Below are positions 20,596 to 29,312 of a DNA stretch of 64,000 bases, one piece after another (the stretch's first letter is position 1; each line of letters begins with the position of its first letter). This DNA comes from Terriglobales bacterium. Lineage in GTDB: Bacteria > Acidobacteriota > Terriglobia > Terriglobales > Acidobacteriaceae. Position numbers and translations under genes: made by a program. Location of the stretch: NCBI GenBank assembly GCA_025980765.1, contig JAICXB010000007.1, positions 1 through 64,000 of the forward strand, in the 5' to 3' direction. The notes beneath the pieces are model-generated. The model saw nothing but the letters and a program-made list of their open reading frames with translations, did no database searches and was not told where the DNA came from.

Positions 20596-23100
20596 ATGGA
20601 GACTCTCCTTCAAGATCTTCGCTACGCCATTCGCATGCTGACAAAAGCCCGAGGCTTCACCAGCGTAGCCGTCCTGACACTGGCGCTGGGCATTGGCGCC
20701 AATACGGCGATCTTTACGCTGGTGAATGCCCTTCTTTTGAAGTCGCTGCCGATCCAGCATCCGGAGCAACTGGTTGCGTTGGGCGATCCGGCCGCGGTCC
20801 ACGATGCCTGGTCGGGCACTCCGGTCACCGATGAGTTCTCCAATCCTCTGTACCGCGAGCTGCGGGACAACACCAGCGTCTTCTCCGGCATGGCGGCGGT
20901 TGGGTACGGAGACGCAACGGTGGGGAATGCTGAACGGTTGGCCGGATCCGATTCCTCAGGGGAAAAACCAGTGCGACTGGTGAGCGGCAACTACTTTCCT
21001 CTTTTGGGAGTACGGCCGGCTGCGGGGCGGCTCCTTGACGCTCAAGAGGATACGGCACAGCATGCCAATCCGGTGGCGGTCATCAGCTACGACTACTGGA
21101 AGAACACATATGCGCTTTCACCCTCGATCATCGGTAAGGAGCTGCGGCTCAACGGATCTCCATTCACCATTATCGGCGTGACGCCGCCGGGATTTTTCGG
21201 TGACATCGTCGGAGAGCAGATCGATTTTTATGTGCCGCTCACCATGCAGATGGAGATTATTCGCGGTCGCGATCGCTACAACGATAAGCACGCCTCGTGG
21301 CTGCTGCTGCTCGCACGGCTCAAGCCTGGTGTGAGCCTCGATCAGGCGCGCGCGAACGTGAACCTCGCCTTCAAACAGATCATCAGCGGCGATTTCAGTG
21401 CGGGTCTGGAATCGACGGACATCGCCGATCTGCAAAAAGCCAGCATCAACGTGACCTCGGCCGCCGGTGGACTATCTGCTCTGCGCAGCGACTATCGCCG
21501 CCCGTTGCTGGTGGTAATGGGAATTGTCGGACTGGTGTTGCTCATTGCCTGCGTGAATGTTGCCAACCTTCTCCTGGCACGTGCCTCCGGGCGCAGAAAA
21601 GAAATGGCGGTGAGGCTGGCGATCGGCGCTGCCCGCAACCGCATCGTTCGACAATTGCTGACCGAAAGCATCCTGCTTGCCGTCATTGGCGGCGCCGCCG
21701 GCGTGGCTCTGTCGTTCTGGGGCGTGAGCCTGCTGCAGAAGCTCTTTGCATCGCAACTGGTCACCACTCCTGACGCGCGCGTGGTGAGCTTCACCGCCGT
21801 GATTACACTGCTCACCGGAATTCTCTTTGGACTGGTGCCGGCATTGCAATCCACTCAGATCGGAGTGGCGGGTACGCTGAAGGATTCCTCCACTGCAGTT
21901 GGCCAGACGCGCTCGCGCTGGGGATGGGGCAAAGGCCTGGTAACGGCGCAGATCGCGCTCTCTCTGCTGGTGCTGTTTGCGGCGGGACTGCTCACGCGCA
22001 CGCTGCGCAATTTGAAAACCGTGGATACCGGATACGAGCGCGAGCATCTGCTCACCGCGCACCTCTATCCTCCAGCCATCGGCTACACCACTCCGCAGAT
22101 CGCCGAGTTGGGACAGCGATTGCTCGATCGTATTCAGACCTTGCCGGGAGTTCGCGCCGTTTCATTCTCCGGAAACGGGCTGTTCAGCGGAGGCGAATCC
22201 AATCACGACATCGACGTGCCCGGTTTCCAAACAAATGAGCAAGACGGGAAAAACATCGCCAGCGATCTCGTGTCGCCGGGATACTTCAGCACCGTGGGAA
22301 TTCCCATTCTGCGGGGCCGCGGAATCGGCGCGCAGGATACGCCAACCTCGACTCGCGTCGTGGTGATCAACGAGGCGGCCGCCAAATACTTTTTCCCAAA
22401 TCAGGACCCGGTTGGCCGCAGGTTCACACTGACCAATCCAAAGTATCGAAACCAGCCGTTCGAGATTGTCGGAATTGCGGCCAACGCCAAACAGACCGAC
22501 CTATCAAAACCTCCGGCACGGCGCATGTACGAAGCTTTCTTTCAGCGCACCGATCAGAGGTCCGGAATTGTGCTTGAGGTCCGCAGCCTCGGGAAACCCT
22601 CGACGCTGATCGCAAACGTGCGGCAAGCGATCCGCGCGGAGGATCCCAATGTGCCCATTGATTCGATCAATACGGTTGACGCTCTGATCGATGCCTCCAT
22701 CGGCGAACAAATCTCTATTTCGAAGCTGTCGGGATTCTTCGCTATTCTTGGGCTCGCGTTGGCGTCGATTGGGCTGTACGGGTTGATGTCCTACACGGTC
22801 GCCGGTCGCACGCGCGAGCTGGGAGTGCGTATGGCGTTGGGCGCGCAGCGGGACGATGTGCTGCAACTGGTAATGCGGGAAGCTCTGCTGCTGGTCTGCG
22901 CCGGCATTCTGTGCGGAATTCCTGCGGCATTGGCGGGAAGCACCTTGTTGGCCGGCATGCTTTACGGATTGAAATCCACAGATCCGCTGTCGCTCGGAAT
23001 TGTTGCGGTGGTGCTCGCAGGAGTGGCCGCGCTGGCCAGCTACATTCCCGCGCGGCGCGCAACCAAGGTCGATCCTATGGTGGCGCTGAGGTACGAGTAA
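20596..23100 (+). CDS. ADOP-type double-FtsX permease 7 of 8
   Basis: I place the start at ATG 20596 (METLLQDLRYAIRMLTKARG), which has GGAGG five bases upstream. The track's start at 20566 lies in the repeat. The protein is 834 residues. The first periplasmic domain differs from permeases 1-6 (NPLYRELRDNTSVFSGMAAV) and closely resembles permease 8, so 7 and 8 form a recent pair. Core 1 has RRKEMAVRLAIGAARNRI. Core 2 is preceded by YTVAGRTRELGVRMALGAQR, where other copies have a QRTxE motif. It ends [19 protein letters not shown]. Confidence 0.9.
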   Translation: METLLQDLRYAIRMLTKARGFTSVAVLTLALGIGANTAIFTLVNALLLKSLPIQHPEQLVALGDPAAVHDAWSGTPVTDEFSNPLYRELRDNTSVFSGMAAVGYGDATVGNAERLAGSDSSGEKPVRLVSGNYFPLLGVRPAAGRLLDAQEDTAQHANPVAVISYDYWKNTYALSPSIIGKELRLNGSPFTIIGVTPPGFFGDIVGEQIDFYVPLTMQMEIIRGRDRYNDKHASWLLLLARLKPGVSLDQARANVNLAFKQIISGDFSAGLESTDIADLQKASINVTSAAGGLSALRSDYRRPLLVVMGIVGLVLLIACVNVANLLLARASGRRKEMAVRLAIGAARNRIVRQLLTESILLAVIGGAAGVALSFWGVSLLQKLFASQLVTTPDARVVSFTAVITLLTGILFGLVPALQSTQIGVAGTLKDSSTAVGQTRSRWGWGKGLVTAQIALSLLVLFAAGLLTRTLRNLKTVDTGYEREHLLTAHLYPPAIGYTTPQIAELGQRLLDRIQTLPGVRAVSFSGNGLFSGGESNHDIDVPGFQTNEQDGKNIASDLVSPGYFSTVGIPILRGRGIGAQDTPTSTRVVVINEAAAKYFFPNQDPVGRRFTLTNPKYRNQPFEIVGIAANAKQTDLSKPPARRMYEAFFQRTDQRSGIVLEVRSLGKPSTLIANVRQAIRAEDPNVPIDSINTVDALIDASIGEQISISKLSGFFAILGLALASIGLYGLMSYTVAGRTRELGVRMALGAQRDDVLQLVMREALLLVCAGILCGIPAALAGSTLLAGMLYGLKSTDPLSLGIVAVVLAGVAALASYIPARRATKVDPMVALRYE

Positions 23101-23102
23101 AT

Positions 23103-23188
23103 CGATCGGGTGATCGGGCCATCGGGCCATCGGATCAAGTAAGTTCAGAATCGCGATTCTTGGTTCAGATCACCCGATGGCCCGATCT
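23103..23188. repeat. Octamer-phased inverted repeat between permeases 7 and 8
   Basis: Left arm words are CGATCGGG, TGATCGGG, CCATCGGG, CCATCGGA (23103-23134). The right arm (23168-23188) is ATCACCCG, ATGGCCCG, ATC and ends about ten bases before the next ATG. Confidence 0.75.
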
Positions 23189-23198
23189 GGAGATAAAT

Positions 23199-25709
23199 AT
23201 GGAAGCTATTTTCCAAGACTTACGCTACGCCCTCCGCATGCTGGTGAAATCGCCGGCATTCACAGCCGTCGCCGTGCTTACGCTGGCGCTGGGCATCGGC
23301 GCGAATACTGCAATTTTCAGCGTTGTCGACGCTTTGTTGCTGAAGATGCTGCCTGTCAAAGACCCGCAGCAGCTGGTGATTCTTGGCAAGCCGACGACGG
23401 CAAACAGCCGCGCCAACGGCACTCCTGAGGTGGATTACTTTTCGCATCCGCTATATCAGGAGCTGCGCGATCGGAATTCGGTATTTACGGGCATTTCTGC
23501 GGGAGGGACCGAGCATCAGATTCAGGTCGACGCCAGCCAGTCTGGCGGGACATCGGACGAAAAAGTTGTGGGACGCATGGTCAGCGGAAACTACTTTTCC
23601 GTTTTGGGACTCCATGCCGCCGCCGGCCGCCTCTTTTCCGAGTCGGACGACACGGCCGAAGACGCCAATCCTGTCGTCGTACTCGGATATGGATACTGGC
23701 GGCGTCGCTTTGCGCTCTCGCCTTCGCTCATCGGCAAGGACATCCGCCTCAATGGATATCCATTCACCGTCGTCGGTATTGCTCCACCGGGATTCGATGG
23801 AGATGTGGTCGGCGAAGAGATGTCAGTGTATGTTCCCCTGAGCATGCAGCCGGAGATCGTTCGCGGGCGCCACTGGCGCAACAACGGCAACTTCTCCTGG
23901 TTGTTTCTAATTGGCCGGCTCAAGCCGGGGGTCACTGCAGCGCAAGCACAGGCCGATGCGAACGTGATTTTGCAGCAGGCGCTGCACGGAAGCTATGGAG
24001 CGCATCTGAGCGCCGATGATCGCAACTTCCTGAGCACGGCAAAAATCGAAGTTGCGCCGGGTGGCGCGGGCTTCTCCGAGCTGCGCGGCGATTACCGCGT
24101 TCCGCTGCTTCTGCTCCTGGGCATCGTCGGGCTGGTACTTCTTATCGCATGCGTGAATGTCGCCAACCTGATGCTGGCCCGGGCTTCGGCGCGAAACAAG
24201 GAGATCGCAGTGCGCCTGGCAATTGGCGCGGGACGGACTCGCCTGCTGCGGCAACTGCTAACGGAGAGCATTCTGCTTGCATTTCTTGGCGGCATCGCGG
24301 GATCTCTGCTCTCGATCTGGGGCGTCCGAATGCTGGTAAGGATGTTCGACACGACTGCGTCTCTTCCCCTCCAGCCGGACTTGCGCGTGCTTGGATTCAC
24401 AATGGGAATCTGCCTGCTCACCGGCATCCTGTTCGGCCTGGCGCCGGCGCTTCGCGCTTTGCGCGTTCGGGTAACTTCCACGCTCAAGAGCTCGGTTTCT
24501 TCCACGACCGGCGGCGGCCATTTCGCATGGGGCAAGGTTCTGGTCACGGCCCAGGTTGCGCTCTCGTTACTAGTGCTTTTTGCTGCCGGCCTGCTGGTCC
24601 GCAGCCTGCAGAAGCTGATGGCGCAGGACTTTGGCTACGATCGCGACCGCCTGGTGATTGCCCGAACCGATCCCACAGCGGCTGGCTATGACCGGCAAAA
24701 AGTGAAGCTGCTGGCCGAACAGTTGACCGCGCACATCGCCAGCGCTCCCGGAGTGCGCAGCGTTACCTACTCGAAGAATGGATTGTTTGCAGGCAGCGAA
24801 TCCGGCGACGCCATCATTGTGCCCGGATTCAGCGCGAGCAAGGACGAGGACCACGTGGCGCGCGAAGACTACGTCGGTCCTGGATATTTTGCTGCAGTTG
24901 GAATCCCCATTCTGGCCGGCCGCGGCATTGAGCCTCAGGACACCGCCACCTCCACGCGCGTCGCCGTGGTAAACGAAAGCATGGTGAAGCACTTCTTTCA
25001 CGATCAAAATCCCATTGGACGGCAATTCACTCTTGACGATCCCGATTGGAAGAACAAGCCGTTCACGGTGGTCGGCATTTCGCGCAACGCCAAAGATCAT
25101 GGCAGGGGCTTGCGAGAGGAAGTTCCTCCGCGCTTTTACCAGGCGTTTCAACAAAACACTGATGTTCCCGGAGACCTCGCGATTGTGGTCGCCGTGAATG
25201 GCTCTGCCTCCGCAGCGATTACGAACATTCTCAGCGAGATCAAGGCGACCGACCCTCGCCTGCAAGTGAAATTTATCAAGACCCTCGACGCCCTGGTAAT
25301 CGGGGCCGCCGGCGATCAGATCGCGATGGCGAAGCTGTCTGCCTTCTTTGCCGGACTGGCGCTGCTGCTGGCGTGTGTTGGCCTGTACGGGCTCATGTCC
25401 TACACCGTCGCCGGGCGCACGCGCGAGATCGGCGTGCGCATGGCGCTAGGGGCACAACGCAGCAGCGTACTCACACTGGTGCTGCGCGAAGGGCTGGTGC
25501 TGGTCGCCGTTGGACTCGCCGCCGGCGTTCCCATCGCGCTGGTTAGCGGCCGTCTGCTCAAAAGCATGTTGTATGGCCTCAGCGGCACGGACCCGGTTTC
25601 GCTCGGCATGGTCATCGTGGTCCTGGCGTTGGTCGCAACCTTCGCCGGCTTCATCCCGGCGCGGCGGGCAACCAAAGTGGACCCGATGGTGGCGCTGCGA
25701 TATGAATGA
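23199..25709 (+). CDS. ADOP-type double-FtsX permease 8 of 8
   Basis: The track start at 22911 lies inside permease 7 in another frame. The homologous start is ATG 23199 ([20 protein letters not shown]), preceded by CTGGAGATAAAT; this gives 836 residues. It shares with permease 7 the HPLYQELRDRNSVFTGISAG loop and the core 2 lead-in YTVAGRTREIGVRMALGAQR. Core 1 has RNKEIAVRLAIGAGRTRL. It ends [19 protein letters not shown]. It is the last gene of the array, and the next gene encodes an HU-like protein. Confidence 0.9.
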   Translation: MEAIFQDLRYALRMLVKSPAFTAVAVLTLALGIGANTAIFSVVDALLLKMLPVKDPQQLVILGKPTTANSRANGTPEVDYFSHPLYQELRDRNSVFTGISAGGTEHQIQVDASQSGGTSDEKVVGRMVSGNYFSVLGLHAAAGRLFSESDDTAEDANPVVVLGYGYWRRRFALSPSLIGKDIRLNGYPFTVVGIAPPGFDGDVVGEEMSVYVPLSMQPEIVRGRHWRNNGNFSWLFLIGRLKPGVTAAQAQADANVILQQALHGSYGAHLSADDRNFLSTAKIEVAPGGAGFSELRGDYRVPLLLLLGIVGLVLLIACVNVANLMLARASARNKEIAVRLAIGAGRTRLLRQLLTESILLAFLGGIAGSLLSIWGVRMLVRMFDTTASLPLQPDLRVLGFTMGICLLTGILFGLAPALRALRVRVTSTLKSSVSSTTGGGHFAWGKVLVTAQVALSLLVLFAAGLLVRSLQKLMAQDFGYDRDRLVIARTDPTAAGYDRQKVKLLAEQLTAHIASAPGVRSVTYSKNGLFAGSESGDAIIVPGFSASKDEDHVAREDYVGPGYFAAVGIPILAGRGIEPQDTATSTRVAVVNESMVKHFFHDQNPIGRQFTLDDPDWKNKPFTVVGISRNAKDHGRGLREEVPPRFYQAFQQNTDVPGDLAIVVAVNGSASAAITNILSEIKATDPRLQVKFIKTLDALVIGAAGDQIAMAKLSAFFAGLALLLACVGLYGLMSYTVAGRTREIGVRMALGAQRSSVLTLVLREGLVLVAVGLAAGVPIALVSGRLLKSMLYGLSGTDPVSLGMVIVVLALVATFAGFIPARRATKVDPMVALRYE

Positions 25710-25712
25710 AAC

Positions 25713-25838
25713 GAATCGGGTGATCGGGCCATCGGGTCATCGGGTGAAGTTTGATTTTGCGATTTTGCGATCTGGTGATTTCGTGATTTTCGATGTCAAA
25801 TCACCCGATCGCGAAATCACGAAATCGTCAAATCCTCG
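25713..25838. repeat. Octamer-phased inverted repeat closing the permease array
   Basis: GAATCGGG, TGATCGGG, CCATCGGG, TCATCGGG (25713-25744) is followed by TGATTTTG, CGATTTTG, CGATCTGG, TGATTTCG, TGATTTTC. The right arm is CACCCGAT, CGCGAAAT, CACGAAAT, CGTCAAAT. This copy is the longest and carries both word types on the same arm. Confidence 0.75.
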
Positions 25839-26063
25839 AAAACGGGTGGATTCGGCGGAATTTTTACGAATAGTCACAGAAAATGCGCGGAAAACGCGCT
25901 TTTCCTCTTGACATCGAGCCTGCCGCATCGCATGGTATTCGAGCGAGAGATGCAAAAACCCGCATGGATACTGGCGCAAACGCTTTTCTTCCCGGGCCGA
26001 CTGCGATAAGATAACGCACGACTCGCAATCCAAATTCCGTATCAATCCCGCTAAGGAGGATTC
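25839..26063. other. Region upstream of the HU-like gene
   Basis: With the preceding repeat this makes about 350 bases without a gene. A TTGACA hexamer at 25908-25913 could be a -35 box, but I see no good -10 at 17 bases (CATGGT). The 324-residue reverse ORF across this region runs antisense through the HU gene and is spurious. The stretch ends in AAGGAGG, the ribosome site of the next gene. Confidence 0.4.
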
Positions 26064-26360
26064 ATGGCAACAGGCATGACTAAGACCGCCCTCGTCCGCC
26101 ACATGGCCGAGAAATTGGAAACCAATAACAAGACCGCGGCTGCGTTCCTTCAGCACCTGGCTGAGACCGCAGTGAAAGAGACCAAGAAGAACGGCGTATT
26201 CGTGATCCCCGGACTGGGACGCCTGGTGAAAGCCGAGCGCAAAGCCCGCATGGGTCGCAATCCACAGACTGGCGAGCCGATCAAGATCAAGGCCAAGACT
26301 GTGGTGAAGTTCCGCGTCGCCAAAGCTGCGAAGGACTCCATCGCCCCCAAGAAAGGCTAA
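26064..26360 (+). CDS. HU/IHF-family nucleoid-associated protein
   Basis: A 98-residue basic protein with an HU-like core: an N-terminal helical dimerisation region (MTKTALVRHMAEKLETNNKT, helix 2 LAETAVKETKKNG) and the beta-arm region FVIPGLGRLVKAERKARMGRNPQTGEPI. The RxGRNPxTGE motif is the DNA-bending arm with its intercalating proline. The tail is Lys-rich. It should bind and bend DNA non-specifically as a dimer. The ATG has a near-perfect AAGGAGG eight bases upstream, and an intrinsic terminator follows, so it is probably monocistronic and well expressed. Confidence 0.92.
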   Translation: MATGMTKTALVRHMAEKLETNNKTAAAFLQHLAETAVKETKKNGVFVIPGLGRLVKAERKARMGRNPQTGEPIKIKAKTVVKFRVAKAAKDSIAPKKG

Positions 26361-26385
26361 CTCCCAACCAGAAGAATTTTTGCAG

Positions 26386-26408
26386 AGGCCCGCTGCGGCG
26401 GGCCTTTT
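26386..26408 (+). terminator. Rho-independent terminator of the HU-like gene
   Basis: AGGCCCGC-TGCG-GCGGGCCT followed by TTT: an eight-base-pair GC-rich stem with a four-base loop and a short T run, 25 bases after the stop codon. Confidence 0.85.
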
Positions 26409-26445
26409 GCTTTGACTCAAGCCTCGATTTCCAGTTTGCCCGGCG

Positions 26446-26679
26446 GCTTTCCTGAGAACAGGGAAAAATAACAGGGAAATTTGTCCCTGGTATGCTGGAT
26501 CTTCAAATTCTGCCCAAAATTCGCGGTTTTCGTGTGTTGCTGAGGAAACGAACAGGATAGGAGCAGGAAAGCTTTGGAAATAGCCGCAAGCCACTCCGCA
26601 TCTCAGCTTTACAGGGAATCTGCGGGAAAATTCCAGAAAATAACAGGAAACGATCAGGAAAGCCGCGAGATTTGCACAG
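26446..26679 (+). repeat. Dispersed 233-base element, copy 1
   Basis: This roughly 234-base sequence is related to the reverse complement of 55359-55591 (same length, conserved at both ends). Both begin GCTTTCCTGAGAACAGGGAA, contain GAACAGGATAGGA and end with CAGGAAAG..CGCGAGATTT..CACAG. Words such as AACAGGGAAA and AACAGGAAA recur inside. Together with the terminator it fills the 400-base gap between the HU-like gene and the VWFA gene. I see no credible gene in it. Confidence 0.7.
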
Positions 26680-26763
26680 CTCCAGTAATTGCGGGCGAGC
26701 CGCCGCTTCATCCGCTCGTTTGGACAGCCCTTGCGGCATGCCCCACTCTACCCGAACAGTTCC

Positions 26764-29112
26764 CTAGTTATCTACGTTGAAATCTGCGGTACGCATCTTC
26801 GTGGTATTGCCTGCAGAGTCCAATGCGCGCATTTCCACCCGATACTGGCCGGGATCCAGTTGGCTGACGGGTATCTGAACGCCTACCGGGATCATCGGAT
26901 TTCCCGGCTTGATAAGAGCCGAGGTGTCTTTCACCGCGAAGTGCGCTTTCTGCTCGCCGGTTTTTGAATTCAGCAGCAACACCTCCAGCATGACCTTGGG
27001 CGGATTCGCGTTGGCGAGCAGCGGTTCATAGACTTCCACATAGACGCCAGTGTGCTCGGTTTTCTTGAAGTGGTTGCTGCCGGAAGGCACCACCTGAATT
27101 CCCTGCGTTACCAGAGGGGTGCGATCGGCGAGCAGCTCCGCATCCAGTCCTTCCGTAATGTCGGAGACGCGATGCATTTCTTTGCTCAGTGCGAGCGCGC
27201 TGACGGCGAGTTGCTTGCTGTCATAGGGATCGATCACCAGCGGCTGTTCCAGTTTGCCGAAGCTCTCGCCGCCCGAAGAAAAGGCGACTTTCAGAGTGTA
27301 GGCCCCAGCCGCGATGCTGAATTGAGTTTCATATTGGAACGCCTGCTTCTCGAATTGCTTGAGTTCGTCCTTATTTTCGAGTTCGAGGTTTGCGGTGTCG
27401 CTGAACCGCGCGGCCACCGTCCCGTCGGGCTTGTAGGCAATCCCCAAAACGTTAACCGCAGACTTCAGCTTGCCTTTTTCTTTTTCGAATTTGATGGCAG
27501 ACGAAGGCATGTCGATGGCCAGATCTACGCGCGCGGTGTTGGCCGAGGTATAGAAGTAAGGCGTCATCATGGAAGCGGCGACGCCGGCCTGTGCGCCATT
27601 GGCACGGCTTTCGAGTTCTTTCTCGATAGGTTTGCCCGCCAGCAGATCCACCGGCTTGCTATTGCAGTATCCGCTGCGATAGCGCACCCGAGTTCCTCCG
27701 CGCTCGACCTTCACCTTCAGCGTGTGGCAACTGCCATCGTCAGATTCCGGCGGCTCGTATCCCAGGATGTAATACTCCGCCTGCTCCTTGCTGATCTTTT
27801 CCAGCCCGCCCACCAGGTCGTTGGTGTTGAGGATGACGAATCCGCCGGTGCCGTCGGCGAGTTCGTAGAGCACTTGTTGGTTGGTGGTTGCGCTGGGCGG
27901 GAACTGAGGAACGATCTGCCGCGGCTGGCCAAACGTGCCGTTATTGGGAAAGCCATTCCCGAATCCGGAAACGCCACGATTGCCGCCGGCTGTACCACCG
28001 GTCCGTGTGCCTCCGGTAGCGCCAGTGCTGCCGGTTCCGCCGCCGGTGCGCCCGCCACCGGCTCCGACTCCACCAGTACCGCCGCCGCGGGGTCCACCGC
28101 CGAAGCCACCACCGCCGCGTGGTCCGCCGCCGGCCCCCACGCCACCACCACCGCCGCCGCGCGGACCGCCTCCAGTTCCCCCGCGCTGTCCAACATAGAC
28201 CAGACGCGCACCGTGATAGCTGCGTTCATCGTTGGAATCGTAGCGAAGATCTGCTGCGACAATAGCGGGTTTTGCCTCAATGCGCGGCGCATTCAGCCGC
28301 GAGCTGATTTTGACTCCGCCGGCGACCAATCCACGCACATCCACGGGATAGACCGCAACATTGGCTCGATTGCAGGCGCTAATTGCCGCAGTGATGTCCG
28401 GTTCGATATCCAGAGTCAGAGGAAACCCGGCGGTCAGGAAGATCAGCGTCTTGCGTCCCTGCACGGGCGCGAGGTTCTTAGCCAGGCTGCGCAATGCCAG
28501 CACCACACTGCGCGCGCCAAAATCGGTTTCTGCACTGCCGAGTGAAGGAAGACCCGCCGGCGTGTCGATGGAGGCCAACTCGGGATTCGATGTGGTCGCC
28601 GACGACTTGATGCCTTTCACCACCTGGCGTAAACGGTCGGCATTCGCCGTGAAGTTCTGCGCGATCTTCAGCGTGCCCGAGTAATCGACGATGGCCATGT
28701 ACTGATTCGGACCAACATTTGCATCCACGAACTTTGCCGCTGCCTGTCGCGCCTGCGCCTGCTCCCCGAAGTCCATGCTGGAGTTATCGAAGAAAAGCAC
28801 GAGGTAGTGCTTCTGATTCAGGCTGGGCGAAGCCGGATCACTGGCGAAAGTGAAGTTCTTGATCCTCTGCTCCTTGCCGTCTTCCCACACCCGGAAGTCC
28901 TTTTGCTCGAGATCGTGGAGGTAATTTCCTTTTTTGTCGGTCACGATTGTGTCCACGAGCACCAAACGGGTTTCGGTGCGGATAATCGGCGTGGAAGGGC
29001 TGGAGGCGGGAGTTTGCGCGGTGTTCTGTTGCGGCGCCTGGGCGCGGAGCGGGAGAGTAAACCAGCCGGCAATGAGAATCAGCAAAAATGTGAGCAGCGT
29101 GCGAAGTTTCAT
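26764..29112 (-). CDS. Secreted VWFA-related protein of the acidobacterial family, with Gly-rich insert
   Basis: A 782-residue exported protein. The signal peptide is MKLRTLLTFLLILIAGWFTLPLRA. The family N-domain follows (TRLVLVDTIVTDKKGNYLHDLEQKDFRVWEDGKEQ), then a von Willebrand A-like domain with a MIDAS-like start (VLFFDNSSMDFGEQAQARQAA). A long Gly/Arg-rich insert (about 300-390, GGPRGGGGGG-type repeats) interrupts the A domain region before the conserved GGFVILNTNDLVGGLEKISKEQAEYYILGYEP. The C-terminal half is beta-rich. The role is unknown; A domains usually mediate metal-dependent protein binding. It lies downstream of another VWFA gene on the same strand, 200 bases away. Confidence 0.88.
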   Translation of the reverse strand: MKLRTLLTFLLILIAGWFTLPLRAQAPQQNTAQTPASSPSTPIIRTETRLVLVDTIVTDKKGNYLHDLEQKDFRVWEDGKEQRIKNFTFASDPASPSLNQKHYLVLFFDNSSMDFGEQAQARQAAAKFVDANVGPNQYMAIVDYSGTLKIAQNFTANADRLRQVVKGIKSSATTSNPELASIDTPAGLPSLGSAETDFGARSVVLALRSLAKNLAPVQGRKTLIFLTAGFPLTLDIEPDITAAISACNRANVAVYPVDVRGLVAGGVKISSRLNAPRIEAKPAIVAADLRYDSNDERSYHGARLVYVGQRGGTGGGPRGGGGGGVGAGGGPRGGGGFGGGPRGGGTGGVGAGGGRTGGGTGSTGATGGTRTGGTAGGNRGVSGFGNGFPNNGTFGQPRQIVPQFPPSATTNQQVLYELADGTGGFVILNTNDLVGGLEKISKEQAEYYILGYEPPESDDGSCHTLKVKVERGGTRVRYRSGYCNSKPVDLLAGKPIEKELESRANGAQAGVAASMMTPYFYTSANTARVDLAIDMPSSAIKFEKEKGKLKSAVNVLGIAYKPDGTVAARFSDTANLELENKDELKQFEKQAFQYETQFSIAAGAYTLKVAFSSGGESFGKLEQPLVIDPYDSKQLAVSALALSKEMHRVSDITEGLDAELLADRTPLVTQGIQVVPSGSNHFKKTEHTGVYVEVYEPLLANANPPKVMLEVLLLNSKTGEQKAHFAVKDTSALIKPGNPMIPVGVQIPVSQLDPGQYRVEMRALDSAGNTTKMRTADFNVDN

Positions 29113-29221
29113 AGTGGTACTCCTTCATCCATCCAGTAGCGGCCCAAACATGCTTGCACAAAGCTCGTTTCGGAGACAAACAAAGCCATTACAAGCAATC
29201 AATACTGCGGTCGAAGAGCCG

Positions 29222-29291
29222 CACAACCGCCATCTTCGTCCGAAACATCCCAGGAGGTCCTTCGCCCGCTCGCGCGGACTCAGGATGACAC
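29222..29291. repeat. GTCATCCTGAG-type repeat fragment between two VWFA genes
   Basis: GAGGTCCTTCGCCCGCTCGC followed by GGACTCAGGATGAC resembles the dispersed hairpin family that recurs at 48176-48375. The 200-base gap between the VWFA genes holds nothing else I can name, apart from a TACTCC (GGAGTA on the minus strand) ribosome site before the downstream gene. Confidence 0.5.
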
Positions 29292-29312
29292 CTCAATTTC
29301 CTCCAACCTCTT

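Noticed and set aside
22911-23198. N-terminal extension of permease 8
   Set aside because: It overlaps permease 7 out of frame and the intergenic repeat; all paralogues begin at the MEx-QDLRY motif.
25737-26711. 324-residue reverse ORF spanning the HU-like gene
   Set aside because: It runs antisense through a clear HU gene with a perfect ribosome site and terminator, and its sequence is translated repeat at both ends.
27052-28545. 497-residue ORF on the plus strand
   Set aside because: Antisense shadow of the VWFA gene; Ala/Gly-rich low-complexity translation of the Gly-rich insert, with no family motif.
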